A DNA stretch of 64,000 nt, taken from positions 1 to 64,000 of the forward strand of contig NZ_JACAGN010000010.1 of assembly GCF_030324495.1 (NCBI RefSeq), in the 5' to 3' direction. The DNA is from Myroides sp. 1354 (lineage in GTDB: Bacteria; Bacteroidota; Bacteroidia; Flavobacteriales; Flavobacteriaceae). Position numbers and translations under genes: made by a program. The notes under the pieces were generated by a model that saw only the letters and a list, made by a program, of their open reading frames with translations, did no database searches and was not told the origin of the DNA. This document shows, one piece after another, positions 42,943-52,276 of this stretch (positions are counted from its first letter, which is position 1; each line of letters opens with the position of its first letter).

Positions 42943-44244
42943 ATGAAAAACTTCCAAAAGGGAAATCCCAAATTATTAAATGCATGGGCCTTTTATGATT
43001 GGGCAAACTCTGTTTATGCCTTAGTCATCTCTTCTTCTATTTTTCCTTTGTATTACGGCATGTTGTTCCGGGCAAGAGAAATAAATAGCTATTCTTTTTT
43101 CGGTATAGAAATGAATAGCGAAAGTATTATTAGTTATATTACAGCTTTGGGCTTTTTGTTGATTGCTATTATATCGCCTTTGCTCTCGGGAATTGCCGAT
43201 TATTTGGGGACAAAAAAGTTTTTTATGAAGCTTTTTTGCGCAATTGGCTCCCTCTCTTGTATGTTACTCTACTTTTTTAGTCTGGACTATTTTGGGTGGA
43301 GTTTATTCATTTATATGATGGGATTGATTGGTTTTTGGGGAAGTTTAGTTTTTTATAACTCTTATTTGCCCGACATTGCTTTTGAAGAGCAACAAGATCG
43401 AATTAGTGCCAAAGGATACGCTCTTGGTTATATCGGAAGTGTTCTTTTGTTGGTTATCAATCTTGGATTGGTGATGAATGCAGAGAAATTGGGATTTGAA
43501 GATAGCACACAAGCCATGCGGATGTCTTTTATTTTAGTTGGAGTTTGGTGGATTGCCTTTAGTCAAATTACATTTAGACGATTGCCCGATTTTAAAAATG
43601 ACAAAAAGCTCACGCGAGGGATTTTCTTTAAAGGATTTAAAGAATTAAAAAAAGTAATTGAACTTCTCAAGGAGCAAACAATACTAAAACGATACTTAGT
43701 AGCGTTCTTTGTATATAGTATGGCGGTACAAACCGTAATGATTATTGCGGCCTTTTTTGGCGAAAAAGAAATTGCGTGGGCCGATGATCAACAGCGAAGC
43801 ATGGGGTTGATTGTCAGTATTATGCTTATTCAAATTATTGCAATCCTAGGTGCATTCACGACTTCTAGCTTGTCTAAACGCATCGGGAATATCCGAACGC
43901 TTTGTGTGTTGAATGTTCTTTGGGTCTTTATTTGTATTTATGCTTATACGATTGTTACCCCTAATGAATTTTATGTCGCTGCAGCTTTTGTAGGATTGGT
44001 TATGGGAGGAATTCAATCGCTATCGCGCTCTACTTATGCTAAGCTTTTGCCTCAAACAACAGATACAACCTCTTTTTTTAGTTTTTATGATGTTACAGAA
44101 AAAATAGGTATTGTGGTTGGAATGTTTATTTATGGGTTAATTAGCGATTTAACTGGGAAGATGCAAAATGCAATTTTGTTTTTAATTCTATTTTTTATCG
44201 TCGGTTTTTTCTTATTATTGCGCGTAAAAGACAAGAAGAATTAA
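42943..44244 (+). CDS. UMF1/Atg22-like MFS transporter
   Basis: A 433-residue inner-membrane protein with about twelve helices. The N-terminus WAFYDWANSVYALVISSSIFP is diagnostic of the UMF1 family (related to vacuolar Atg22 amino-acid effluxers); SRSTYAKLLPQ and FFSFYDVTEKIG follow in the second half. The substrate in bacteria is not known. A single-gene unit. Confidence 0.92.
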   Translation: MKNFQKGNPKLLNAWAFYDWANSVYALVISSSIFPLYYGMLFRAREINSYSFFGIEMNSESIISYITALGFLLIAIISPLLSGIADYLGTKKFFMKLFCAIGSLSCMLLYFFSLDYFGWSLFIYMMGLIGFWGSLVFYNSYLPDIAFEEQQDRISAKGYALGYIGSVLLLVINLGLVMNAEKLGFEDSTQAMRMSFILVGVWWIAFSQITFRRLPDFKNDKKLTRGIFFKGFKELKKVIELLKEQTILKRYLVAFFVYSMAVQTVMIIAAFFGEKEIAWADDQQRSMGLIVSIMLIQIIAILGAFTTSSLSKRIGNIRTLCVLNVLWVFICIYAYTIVTPNEFYVAAAFVGLVMGGIQSLSRSTYAKLLPQTTDTTSFFSFYDVTEKIGIVVGMFIYGLISDLTGKMQNAILFLILFFIVGFFLLLRVKDKKN

Positions 44245-44336
44245 AAAGAAGATTTTTTGTTAATTTATTTTTGTTAAAAAATATTTAAAATCTATTAAAA
44301 TATATATATTTGAATCTGTAATAAGAATATTAAATT

Positions 44337-45344
44337 ATGAAGAAAATTTATTCGATATTGTTTGGTGCAAGTTTGTTAGCCTTGTGTGGTGTTGGGGTTT
44401 CATCATGTAGTAGCTCTGATGATGATTTTATTGACCCAGATTTCAAAGTGCCAACCTATTTTACAGTTACACTTCCAGATACTACTTTTGTTAAAAAAGA
44501 TGAATTTAAAGCTCGTCTTAATGAGAATGGAGAGTTTCATCTTTATATTGATGACTTGATGAATGGACAGATATTTGATATGAAAATTTTGAAATTTCAA
44601 TTGGGAAATTTTCCAACGAATCTTAATACTATTGACTATTCATATAAAATTGAGGATACTTCGTTTGAGTTTTTTAATTCAACAGATTTAGCTAATCCTA
44701 AACGCAATAATGGAATTATAAAAATTACGAAAATCGATCGTAATGAGATGCTTGTAAGTGGAAACTTTAGTAGTTTATTATTGCCTTCTCCTGTAAACCA
44801 ATACATGAAACAATCATTTACTATAACAGGAAAGTTTGAAAATATACCATATGAAAGAGTAGGAAAAGGAGCCTCTGGATTTGTTTATACTAATATTAAT
44901 GGAGAGGATATTAGGGATATGGATGTATTTTCTAATTTTACTGGTGACGTTATTAATAACCAAATTGTAATTAATGCTAAAAGTAAATCCATGCGTAAGC
45001 GTGCAATTACAATTAGTTTTGATAAAAATCTTCCAATTGGTAGTTATGATTATGCAAAAGTAAAAGTACAGTATACTTCTGAGAATGGTGTAGTATATGT
45101 TTCAAATGAAAAAGACGCTGATTTAGTAGGAAGCTTCTTTAGAATTGATAAAATTGAAAATTGGTTTGCAACAAATTCAAAAACCTATTCAGGAAAATTT
45201 ACCTTTAAACTAAAATCAAAAGAGGGAGATGTAATTACATTGAATTTTGGGGATTACAAAGCAAAATTATCAATGAAAGAGGTAATTATAAATCCAGATC
45301 CAGGGACTGACCCAGGAACGGATCCTGGTATTCCAGAACTATAA
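44337..45344 (+). CDS. hypothetical surface lipoprotein
   Basis: A 335-residue lipoprotein with a signal peptide up to GVSSC; SSSDDD directly after the Cys fits the acidic surface-export signal of Bacteroidota. The body is beta-rich, Asn/Lys/Thr/Phe-rich and matches no family I know. The C-terminus is a low-complexity PDPGTDPGTDPG stretch, possibly a spacer. Codon usage is more AT-rich than neighbouring lon. A cell-surface adhesin or binding protein is a guess only. Confidence 0.75.
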   Translation: MKKIYSILFGASLLALCGVGVSSCSSSDDDFIDPDFKVPTYFTVTLPDTTFVKKDEFKARLNENGEFHLYIDDLMNGQIFDMKILKFQLGNFPTNLNTIDYSYKIEDTSFEFFNSTDLANPKRNNGIIKITKIDRNEMLVSGNFSSLLLPSPVNQYMKQSFTITGKFENIPYERVGKGASGFVYTNINGEDIRDMDVFSNFTGDVINNQIVINAKSKSMRKRAITISFDKNLPIGSYDYAKVKVQYTSENGVVYVSNEKDADLVGSFFRIDKIENWFATNSKTYSGKFTFKLKSKEGDVITLNFGDYKAKLSMKEVIINPDPGTDPGTDPGIPEL

Positions 45345-45369
45345 TTTGATAAATAGATAAACTGACATA

Positions 45370-45397
45370 AGACCTTGCTTTATGCGAGGTTTTTTTA
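45370..45397 (+). terminator. terminator after the surface lipoprotein gene
   Basis: Stem GACCTTGC/GCGAGGT (with a G-T pair) and TTTAT loop, followed by a seven-T run. Confidence 0.75.
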
Positions 45398-45531
45398 TGG
45401 CATAAAGATTGAACTACTAAAGTAGTATAGAACTAATAAGTGGTTAAAAGGGTTGATAGCTAGTGGCTTGTGTTTTTTAGCTATACGCTTTACCTGATTG
45501 ACTACTGACAAAATGACGTGATATTTATAAT

Positions 45532-48003
45532 ATGGCAAACCAAAAAATAATAACATTAGATAATTTGATGCTTGATGATTTCTTAGATGGTGATTCTGAA
45601 TTTATTCCTTTGTTAAGTCAGGAAGATGAAGAAGAGATGAATAATGAAGAACTACCCGTTGAATTGCCAATTTTGCCTTTGCGTAATATGGTTTTATTTC
45701 CTGGTGTTGTGATTCCCATCACAGCAGGAAGAGACAAATCGATTAAGTTAATTGAAGCTGCAAATAAAAAAGGAAAGAGTATTGGAGTAGTTGCTCAATT
45801 AAATGAGGATACTGAAGACCCAAGCTTAAACGATATTCACCACCAAGGAACGGTAGCGCGAATTATTAAAGTCTTAAAATTGCCGGATGGAAACGTAACG
45901 GTAATTCTACAAGGAAAAAAGCGATTTGAAATCGAAGCATTGGTTTCTGAAACGCCTTATTTAACAGCAACTGTAAAAGAGTGTGATGAGATTCGTCCAA
46001 CAGAAGAGGATCAAGAGTTCTTAGCTGTTGTCGATTCTATTAAAGAATTAGCTGTTGAGATTATCAAGGAAAATCCCAATATCCCTACAGAAGCTTCTTT
46101 TGCAGTTAAAAATATTGAGAGTAATTCTTTCTTGATCAATTTTGTATCGTCTAATCTGAATCTATCTGTAGACGACAAACAGCGTTTGTTGCGCATCAAT
46201 GATTTAAAGGAACGCGCTTATGAAACTTTGCGTTTGATGAATGTTGAGTTTCAAAAGTTGCAACTGAAAAATACGATTCAAACCAAAGTGCGCATTGATT
46301 TAGATCAGCAACAAAAAGAGTATTTCTTACATCAACAAATGAAAACCATTCAAGAAGAATTAGGTGGGTTTTCAAATGAAGAGGAGTTTGAAGAAATGCG
46401 CAAAAAAGCCAAAGACAAGAAATGGTCGAAAGAGGTACGCGAGCGTTTTGATAAAGAGTTGATGAAATGGCAACGCATGAATCCTCAAGTAGCGGAATTT
46501 GGTATTCAACGCAATTATTTAGAGCTTTTATTGGAACTTCCGTGGAAGAAATATTCAGAAGATAAGTTTGATTTAAAGCGTTCTCAAAAGATTTTAGACA
46601 AAGATCACTACGGAATTGAAGATGTAAAGAAACGCGTATTAGAACATATGGCAGTTTTAAAACTGCGCAATGATTTAAAAGCTCCGATTTTGTGTTTATA
46701 CGGACCTCCAGGGGTTGGTAAAACGTCGATTGGAAAATCGATTGCCAAAGCACTAGGACGTGAATATGTGCGTATTTCACTAGGAGGATTGCGCGATGAA
46801 GCGGAAATCAGAGGACATAGAAAAACCTATATTGGTGCGATGCCAGGGCGTATTATTCAAAGCTTGAAAAAAGCCGGAACTTCAAACCCTGTGTTCTTAT
46901 TAGATGAAATTGACAAATTATCGGTGAGCAACAATGGAGACCCTTCTTCTGCTTTGTTAGAGGTATTGGATCCAGAACAAAATAGCGATTTCTACGATAA
47001 CTTCTTAGAAATGGGATATGATTTGTCTAAAGTGATGTTTATTGCTACCTCTAATAGCTTGTCAACCATTCAACCCGCTTTGAGAGACCGTATGGAAATC
47101 ATCGAAATGACGGGCTATACAATTGAGGAAAAAGTAGAAATCGGAAGACAACACTTATTGCCTAAACAGTTAGAAGAGCACGGGTTGACAGCAAAGGATT
47201 TAACTGTTGGTAAAAAGCAAATGGAGTTTATTGTTACCCATTATACGCGTGAGTCTGGAGTACGTGGATTGAACAAACAATTGGCTCATGTAGCCAGAGG
47301 AATTGCTAAAAGTATTGTCTTAGAAGAGAAATACAATCCAAAAGTAACAGAAGAAGATATCCGCAAAATCTTGGGAACCCCGCGATTTGAAGCAGATAAA
47401 TACGAGAATAACGATGTTGCCGGTGTAGTAACTGGTTTAGCCTGGACGAGTGTAGGTGGAGATATTTTGTATATTGAATCCATCATCTCCAAAGGAAAAG
47501 GCGGATTGAGCATCACCGGAAACTTGGGAACAGTCATGAAAGAATCCGCTACGATTGCTTTAGAATACATCAAAGCACATGCCGATGAGTTTGGTATTGA
47601 TTCGGATGTATTTGAGCAGTATAAGATTCACATTCACGTACCAGAAGGGGCAACACCAAAAGATGGACCAAGTGCGGGGATTACGATGTTGACTTCGATG
47701 GTTTCTTCCTTTACACAACGCAAAGTGAAAAAGAATTTAGCCATGACAGGTGAAATTACCTTAAGAGGAAAAGTATTGCCTGTAGGTGGAATTAAAGAGA
47801 AAATTCTCGCAGCTAAACGCGCCAATATCAAGGAAATTATCTTGTGTAAAGAAAATAGAAAAGATATTGAAGAAATCAAAGAAGACTATGTAAAAGGATT
47901 GACGTTCCACTATGTTGACCGTATGGAAGAGGTATTGGAAATCGCCTTGTTGAAAGAAAAAGTAAAAAATGCTAAGAATTTCAACACTGAAAAAGTAAAA
48001 TAA
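45532..48003 (+). CDS. lon: ATP-dependent Lon protease
   Basis: An 823-residue LonA: N-terminal substrate domain (about 45-240; LPILPLRNMVLFPGVV), long coiled coil (240-330), AAA+ domain with GPPGVGKT near 391 and FLLDEIDKL, and a Ser-Lys protease domain with catalytic Ser714 (KDGPSAG) and Lys757 (GGIKEK). It degrades misfolded and regulatory proteins in the cytoplasm. The length is usual for the group; the N-terminal 40 residues are acidic, as in other flavobacteria. A single-gene unit. Confidence 0.98.
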   Translation: MANQKIITLDNLMLDDFLDGDSEFIPLLSQEDEEEMNNEELPVELPILPLRNMVLFPGVVIPITAGRDKSIKLIEAANKKGKSIGVVAQLNEDTEDPSLNDIHHQGTVARIIKVLKLPDGNVTVILQGKKRFEIEALVSETPYLTATVKECDEIRPTEEDQEFLAVVDSIKELAVEIIKENPNIPTEASFAVKNIESNSFLINFVSSNLNLSVDDKQRLLRINDLKERAYETLRLMNVEFQKLQLKNTIQTKVRIDLDQQQKEYFLHQQMKTIQEELGGFSNEEEFEEMRKKAKDKKWSKEVRERFDKELMKWQRMNPQVAEFGIQRNYLELLLELPWKKYSEDKFDLKRSQKILDKDHYGIEDVKKRVLEHMAVLKLRNDLKAPILCLYGPPGVGKTSIGKSIAKALGREYVRISLGGLRDEAEIRGHRKTYIGAMPGRIIQSLKKAGTSNPVFLLDEIDKLSVSNNGDPSSALLEVLDPEQNSDFYDNFLEMGYDLSKVMFIATSNSLSTIQPALRDRMEIIEMTGYTIEEKVEIGRQHLLPKQLEEHGLTAKDLTVGKKQMEFIVTHYTRESGVRGLNKQLAHVARGIAKSIVLEEKYNPKVTEEDIRKILGTPRFEADKYENNDVAGVVTGLAWTSVGGDILYIESIISKGKGGLSITGNLGTVMKESATIALEYIKAHADEFGIDSDVFEQYKIHIHVPEGATPKDGPSAGITMLTSMVSSFTQRKVKKNLAMTGEITLRGKVLPVGGIKEKILAAKRANIKEIILCKENRKDIEEIKEDYVKGLTFHYVDRMEEVLEIALLKEKVKNAKNFNTEKVK

Positions 48004-48029
48004 GAGTAAACTGTAGTCGATAAAATAAC

Positions 48030-48056
48030 AAAGGGTGTCCCAAAAGGACACCCTTT
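48030..48056 (+). terminator. terminator of lon
   Basis: Stem AAAGGGTGTCC/GGACACCCTTT with a 5-nt loop; the T-run is short. Confidence 0.85.
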
Positions 48057-48086
48057 GCTCTTTGCTCTTTGTGAAGTTGTGAATTG

Positions 48087-48137
48087 GAAAGAAGAAAGAA
48101 GAAAGAAGAAAGAAGAAAGAAGAAAGAAGAAAGAAGT
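48087..48137. repeat. heptanucleotide repeat (GAAGAAA)n
   Basis: About seven copies of GAAGAAA immediately downstream of the lon terminator. Confidence 0.95.
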
Positions 48138-48208
48138 GAATTCTCTACAAAGCACAAATCGTAGCGTAGCGAAAATCGAAACGTCGTGAAAATCGAAACG
48201 CAGTGAAG

Positions 48209-48335
48209 ATTCATCGAACACCAAAACCAATATAAACTCTGTGAGATATATTCATCGAACACCAAAACCAATATAAGCTCTGTGAGATATATTCATCGAT
48301 TACCAATAAAAAATATAAACTAAATGAGATAAACC
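48209..48335. repeat. 41-bp minisatellite, three units
   Basis: Units start at 48209, 48250 and 48291 with ATTCATCGAA; the last is diverged. The unit ends CTCTGTGAGATAT. Preceded by AAATCGAAACG units. Confidence 0.94.
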
Positions 48336-48460
48336 TCACTAGAAAGGTAAAGTTGTTTTTCTGCTTTTTTGGTTTTTTGCTTTTTTGTGAAATTGTAAAT
48401 TCCCTACAAAGTACAAATCTCACAAAGCACAAACTTCACAAAGCACAAATCGTAGCGTAG

Positions 48461-48549
48461 CGAAAATCGAAACGAAGTGCAAATCGAAACGTCGTGAAAA
48501 TCGAAACGCAGTGAAAATCGAAACGTCGTGAAAATCGAAACGCAGTGAA
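48461..48549. repeat. 17-bp tandem repeat, five units
   Basis: Five copies of GAAAATCGAAACGCAGT with variation at the third-last positions (GAAGT, GTCGT, GCAGT). Single or paired units precede the 41-bp arrays elsewhere, at 41885, 48171 and 48840. Confidence 0.93.
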
Positions 48550-48550
48550 G

Positions 48551-48715
48551 ATTCATCGAACACCAAAACCAATATAAACTCTGTGAGATATATTCATCGA
48601 ACACCAAAACCAATATAAACTCTGTGAGATATATTCATCGAACACCAAAACCAATATAAACTCTATGAGATATATTCATCGATTACCAATATAAAATATA
48701 AACTAAATGAGATAA
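48551..48715. repeat. 41-bp minisatellite, four units
   Basis: Units start at 48551, 48592, 48633 and 48674; the first three are nearly identical, the fourth diverges and runs into AAACCTCACTAGAAAGGTAA, as does the array at 48291. Confidence 0.95.
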
Positions 48716-48875
48716 ACCTCACTAGAAAGGTAAAGTTGTTTTTCTGCTTTTTTGCTTTTTTGTGAAATTGTAAATTCCCTACAAAGAGCAAACCTCACAA
48801 AGCACAAATCGTAGCGTAGATTCATCGAATACAAAAATAAAATCGAAACGAAGTGAAAATCGAAACGCAGTGAAG

Positions 48876-48960
48876 ATTCATCGAACACCAAAACCAATAT
48901 AAACTCTGTGAGATATATTCATCGAATACCAAAACAAAATATAAACCTAATGAGATAAAT
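48876..48960. repeat. 41-bp minisatellite, two units
   Basis: Units at 48876 and 48917. The whole 48057-49049 spacer is repeat sequence without a gene; a 3-block higher-order duplication (17-bp units, 41-bp units, TTTTTCTGCTTTTTTG stretch) is visible. Confidence 0.93.
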
Positions 48961-49049
48961 ATTAACCAATGAGATAAACCTCACAAAGCACAAACTTTTA
49001 CAATTGTTTTTGAAAATGTAATATATTAGCAACATAATACAAACATCGA

Positions 49050-50072
49050 ATGAAGTATTCAATTGTATGGATTTGTTTCATTGCCTTCTACTTACTATCG
49101 CCTGATGCGTATAGTCAAGTTGGCGCAGACTATACCTATCAGTTTTTGAATTTACCCTCTTCTCCTAGGCAGGCAGCTTTAGGAGGAAAAAACTATGCCT
49201 TTACGGAGCAAGTGAGTCAAGCGTTTTGGAATCCAGCGGTCATTAATGAAACCATGGACAATCAATTGGATTTGAACTTTAGTAAAGCCTATGGTGTAGC
49301 CAATTATGGTTCTTTAGGCTATTCGAAAACGTTTCGTTCGAAGCGAAATCTCTTTGTTGGGGTGAATTTTATCAACTATGGAGATATGGAAGGATACGAT
49401 GAATTCGGAAGTTATACAGGTAGTTTTAAGGGAAATGAGGTGGCTTTAACCCTGGGATCTTCCTATCAAATCGAACAATCGGATTGGTATGTAGGGGCGA
49501 ATGTCAAGTTTGTATTCTCTTCAATGGAGTCCTATCAGTCAATTGGAGCAGCCATTGACCTGGGTGTGCTATATAAAGATGAAATTGGGCAGTGGGATTT
49601 TGGTCTAACTGTCAGAAACTTAGGGGCTCAATTGCAGACCTACGCAGATTATCGAGAAAAATTACCATTAGATGTCGCAATTTCGCTTTCAAAAGAATTA
49701 GAAAATGTACCTTTGCGTTGGCACATTACAATAGATAATTTACAACAATGGGATTTGTCCTTTTCAAACCCTAATAGGGGAACTACGTCTATAGACGAAG
49801 AATTCAAAGAAGAAAAGGTCGGTTTTTTTAATAATGCACTACGGCATTTCATTGTTGGAGTAGAACTTTTTCCTCGAAAGAAGTTCCAACTGCGTTTGGG
49901 ATATAACTTCCGAAAAGGAGAAGAATTGCGAATTGTTGACAATAGACATTTCGCAGGAATCACTGCGGGCGTTGGGTTGCAACTCAAGCGCTTTAAATTC
50001 GACTATTCTTATGCACGCCAAACCTCAGCAGCAAACACGAGTATGTTTGGTGTTCGTATTGATATGAATTAA
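49050..50072 (+). CDS. porQ: type IX secretion system protein PorQ
   Basis: A 340-residue outer-membrane beta-barrel with signal peptide (about 1-22, DAYSQ). PorQ signature near the mature N-terminus: YQFLNLPSSPRQAALGGKN, followed by AFWNPAVINE. Barrel strands run to the end (MFGVRIDMN). PorQ works with PorU/V/Z at the T9SS surface complex that processes secreted cargo, in line with gliding or secretion in this phylum. It is followed at 18 bp by cmk, a familiar flavobacterial pairing. Confidence 0.88.
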   Translation: MKYSIVWICFIAFYLLSPDAYSQVGADYTYQFLNLPSSPRQAALGGKNYAFTEQVSQAFWNPAVINETMDNQLDLNFSKAYGVANYGSLGYSKTFRSKRNLFVGVNFINYGDMEGYDEFGSYTGSFKGNEVALTLGSSYQIEQSDWYVGANVKFVFSSMESYQSIGAAIDLGVLYKDEIGQWDFGLTVRNLGAQLQTYADYREKLPLDVAISLSKELENVPLRWHITIDNLQQWDLSFSNPNRGTTSIDEEFKEEKVGFFNNALRHFIVGVELFPRKKFQLRLGYNFRKGEELRIVDNRHFAGITAGVGLQLKRFKFDYSYARQTSAANTSMFGVRIDMN

Positions 50073-50089
50073 TTGTAAATTTTTCAAAT

Positions 50090-50773
50090 TTGAAAAAGAT
50101 AACTATAGCGATTGACGGTTTTTCCTCTACGGGGAAAAGTACGTTAGCCAAAGCACTGGCCAAGTCATTGGGATATATCTATATTGATACAGGTGCTATG
50201 TATCGCGCCGTGACACTTTTTGCCATGCGCAAGGGTTTAATCTCGTCTAAGTCTTTTGATGAAGCACGATTGATTGAGCTGTTGGATACTTTTGATGTAC
50301 ACTTTGAATACAACGTATCTAAAGGGTATGCCGATATCTACTTGAACCAAGAGAATGTGGAAGAACTGATTCGCACCCTGGAAGTGTCTCAATTTGTTAG
50401 TCAAATTGCAGCAGTTTCGGAAGTGAGAAAAAAATTAGTAGAACAACAGCAAATCCTCGGCAAAGCAAAAGGCGTAGTCATGGATGGACGTGATATTGGA
50501 ACTGTAGTTTTCCCCGATGCGGAATTGAAAATTTTTATGACCGCTTCTCCAGAAATTCGCGCAGAAAGACGCTTTAAAGAACTGCAAGAAAAGAACAGTG
50601 CAGTGGTATATGAAGAGGTGTTCCGCAATGTAGTGGAGCGCGACCAAATCGATACTTCTCGCAAAGATTCCCCTTTAGTGAAAGCGGATGACGCCATTGA
50701 AATCGATAACTCAAACTTGTCTAGAGAAGAACAATTCGATTTAATCCTGAAATTAGTAAAAGAAAGAATTTAA
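50090..50773 (+). CDS. cmk: cytidylate kinase
   Basis: A 227-residue CMP/dCMP kinase: P-loop DGFSSTGKSTLA, YIDTGAMYRAVTL, DGRDIGTVVFPDAELKIFMTA and the RRFKEL lid. It phosphorylates CMP for nucleotide synthesis. The start codon appears to be TTG at 50090, because the family N-terminus KKITIAIDG begins there and no ATG or GTG precedes it in frame. Co-transcribed with porQ. Confidence 0.95.
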   Translation: MKKITIAIDGFSSTGKSTLAKALAKSLGYIYIDTGAMYRAVTLFAMRKGLISSKSFDEARLIELLDTFDVHFEYNVSKGYADIYLNQENVEELIRTLEVSQFVSQIAAVSEVRKKLVEQQQILGKAKGVVMDGRDIGTVVFPDAELKIFMTASPEIRAERRFKELQEKNSAVVYEEVFRNVVERDQIDTSRKDSPLVKADDAIEIDNSNLSREEQFDLILKLVKERI

Positions 50774-50845
50774 TATGATCCATGAAAAAACGCGCATGGG
50801 ACATACGCATGCGGTTTATTTCAATACACTACACACGATATTATT

Positions 50846-52180
50846 ATGAATGTAAAATTGAAACTAACGTTTATGAACTTCCTCGAATTTGCTGTTTGGG
50901 GAGCGTATCTAACGTCAATGGGAAACTATTTAGGATCTATTGGATTAGGGCCTAAAATCGGTTCGTTTTATGCCATGCAGGGGATTGTGTCTATATTTAT
51001 GCCCGCTATTATGGGGATTGTGGCAGATCGATGGATTCCTGTTCAACGTTTATTGGGAATTAACCATTTGTTAGCTGCACTCTTTATGTTTGCAACAGGG
51101 TATTATGGTTATGTGTCAGGAGAAAATGTAGATTTTACTACCATTTTTACCCTATACACCATTAGTGTGGCTTTCTTTATGCCAACGATTGCCTTGTCTA
51201 ATTCTACAGCTTATACCGTATTAAAGCAAAATCAATTGGATGTTATCAAGGCCTTTCCGCCCATTCGTACGTTTGGAACGATTGGTTTTATCATCGCCAT
51301 GTTATTTGTGAATTTTTTCGGTTATACGGATGGATCCCTAGGATTCAACTTTAGTAGTAGCCCTGATTTTATTAGTTTTCAACAAGATTACCACCAGTTT
51401 TATGTCTCTGGATTTTTAGGAGTTATTCTGTTTTTATACAGCTTTGCTTTACCAAATTGTCCTGTGAATAAATCGAGTGAGAAGCGCAGTTTAGCAGATG
51501 CCTTTGGTTTAAAAGCGTTTGCTTTATTCAAGCAAAAGAAAATGGCGATTTTCTTTATTTTCTCCATGTTATTGGGGGTATCGCTACAAATTACCAATGG
51601 ATATGCGAATCCTTTTATTACGACATTTAAGAAGATTCCTGAATATGCAGGTACTTGGGGAGCAAGTAATGCCAACGCATTGATCTCGCTTTCTCAAATC
51701 TCAGAAACCTTGTGTATTTTGTTGATTCCTTTCTTCTTGAAGCGCTTTGGAATTAAAGTGGTGATGTTGATGTCGATGATTGCGTGGGTATTGCGATTTG
51801 GATTATTCGGATTAGGAGATCCTGGAAATGGCGTGTGGATGTTTATCTTATCGATGATTGTTTATGGAATCGCTTTCGACTTCTTCAACGTATCTGGATC
51901 TTTATATGTAGATAACGAAACAAGTGAGGATATCCGTTCTTCTGCTCAAGGGGTATTCATGATGATGACCAACGGATTTGGTGCCACCATCGGAATGTTC
52001 TTAGCACAAGCGGTCGTGAATCACTATGTATACAGTCAAGAAGATTTAGTTTTACAAGTAGAAGGATGGAGACATTCGTGGATCATCTTCGCCTTGTTCT
52101 CTTTGGTTGTGACGATTTTATTTGCGATTGTCTTCAAATACAAACACAAACCGGAGGATGTAGAACATCTTTCGCATTAA
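50846..52180 (+). CDS. nucleoside permease (NupG/NHS family)
   Basis: A 444-residue MFS-type protein with twelve helices; LTFMNFLEFAVWGAYLTSMG, LLGINHLLAALFM and FNVSGSLYVDNETSEDIRSSAQGVF are typical of the NupG/XapB nucleoside:H+ symporters. It would import nucleosides, functionally next to cmk. The 72-bp gap and small hairpin (GCGCATG...CATGCGG near 50793) may separate the transcripts. Confidence 0.9.
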   Translation: MNVKLKLTFMNFLEFAVWGAYLTSMGNYLGSIGLGPKIGSFYAMQGIVSIFMPAIMGIVADRWIPVQRLLGINHLLAALFMFATGYYGYVSGENVDFTTIFTLYTISVAFFMPTIALSNSTAYTVLKQNQLDVIKAFPPIRTFGTIGFIIAMLFVNFFGYTDGSLGFNFSSSPDFISFQQDYHQFYVSGFLGVILFLYSFALPNCPVNKSSEKRSLADAFGLKAFALFKQKKMAIFFIFSMLLGVSLQITNGYANPFITTFKKIPEYAGTWGASNANALISLSQISETLCILLIPFFLKRFGIKVVMLMSMIAWVLRFGLFGLGDPGNGVWMFILSMIVYGIAFDFFNVSGSLYVDNETSEDIRSSAQGVFMMMTNGFGATIGMFLAQAVVNHYVYSQEDLVLQVEGWRHSWIIFALFSLVVTILFAIVFKYKHKPEDVEHLSH

Positions 52181-52183
52181 TAT

Positions 52184-52212
52184 AAAAGCAGCAAGAAATT
52201 GCTGCTTTTTTG
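52184..52212 (+). terminator. terminator of the nucleoside permease gene
   Basis: Stem AAAAGCAGC/GCTGCTTTT with loop AAGAAATT and a T-run. Confidence 0.92.
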
Positions 52213-52276
52213 TTTAGTAGTCCCTAGTTTGAAGTATAATTTTTTAATTTTAGCAACACGATGTTAGCCTTAGTTT

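Noticed and set aside
46196..46780. 194-codon frame antisense to lon
   Set aside because: It lies wholly inside a clear lon gene and has no recognisable domain; the same holds for antisense frames in ftsH (36837-37298), tgt (26876-27193) and the phytase gene (59718-60071).
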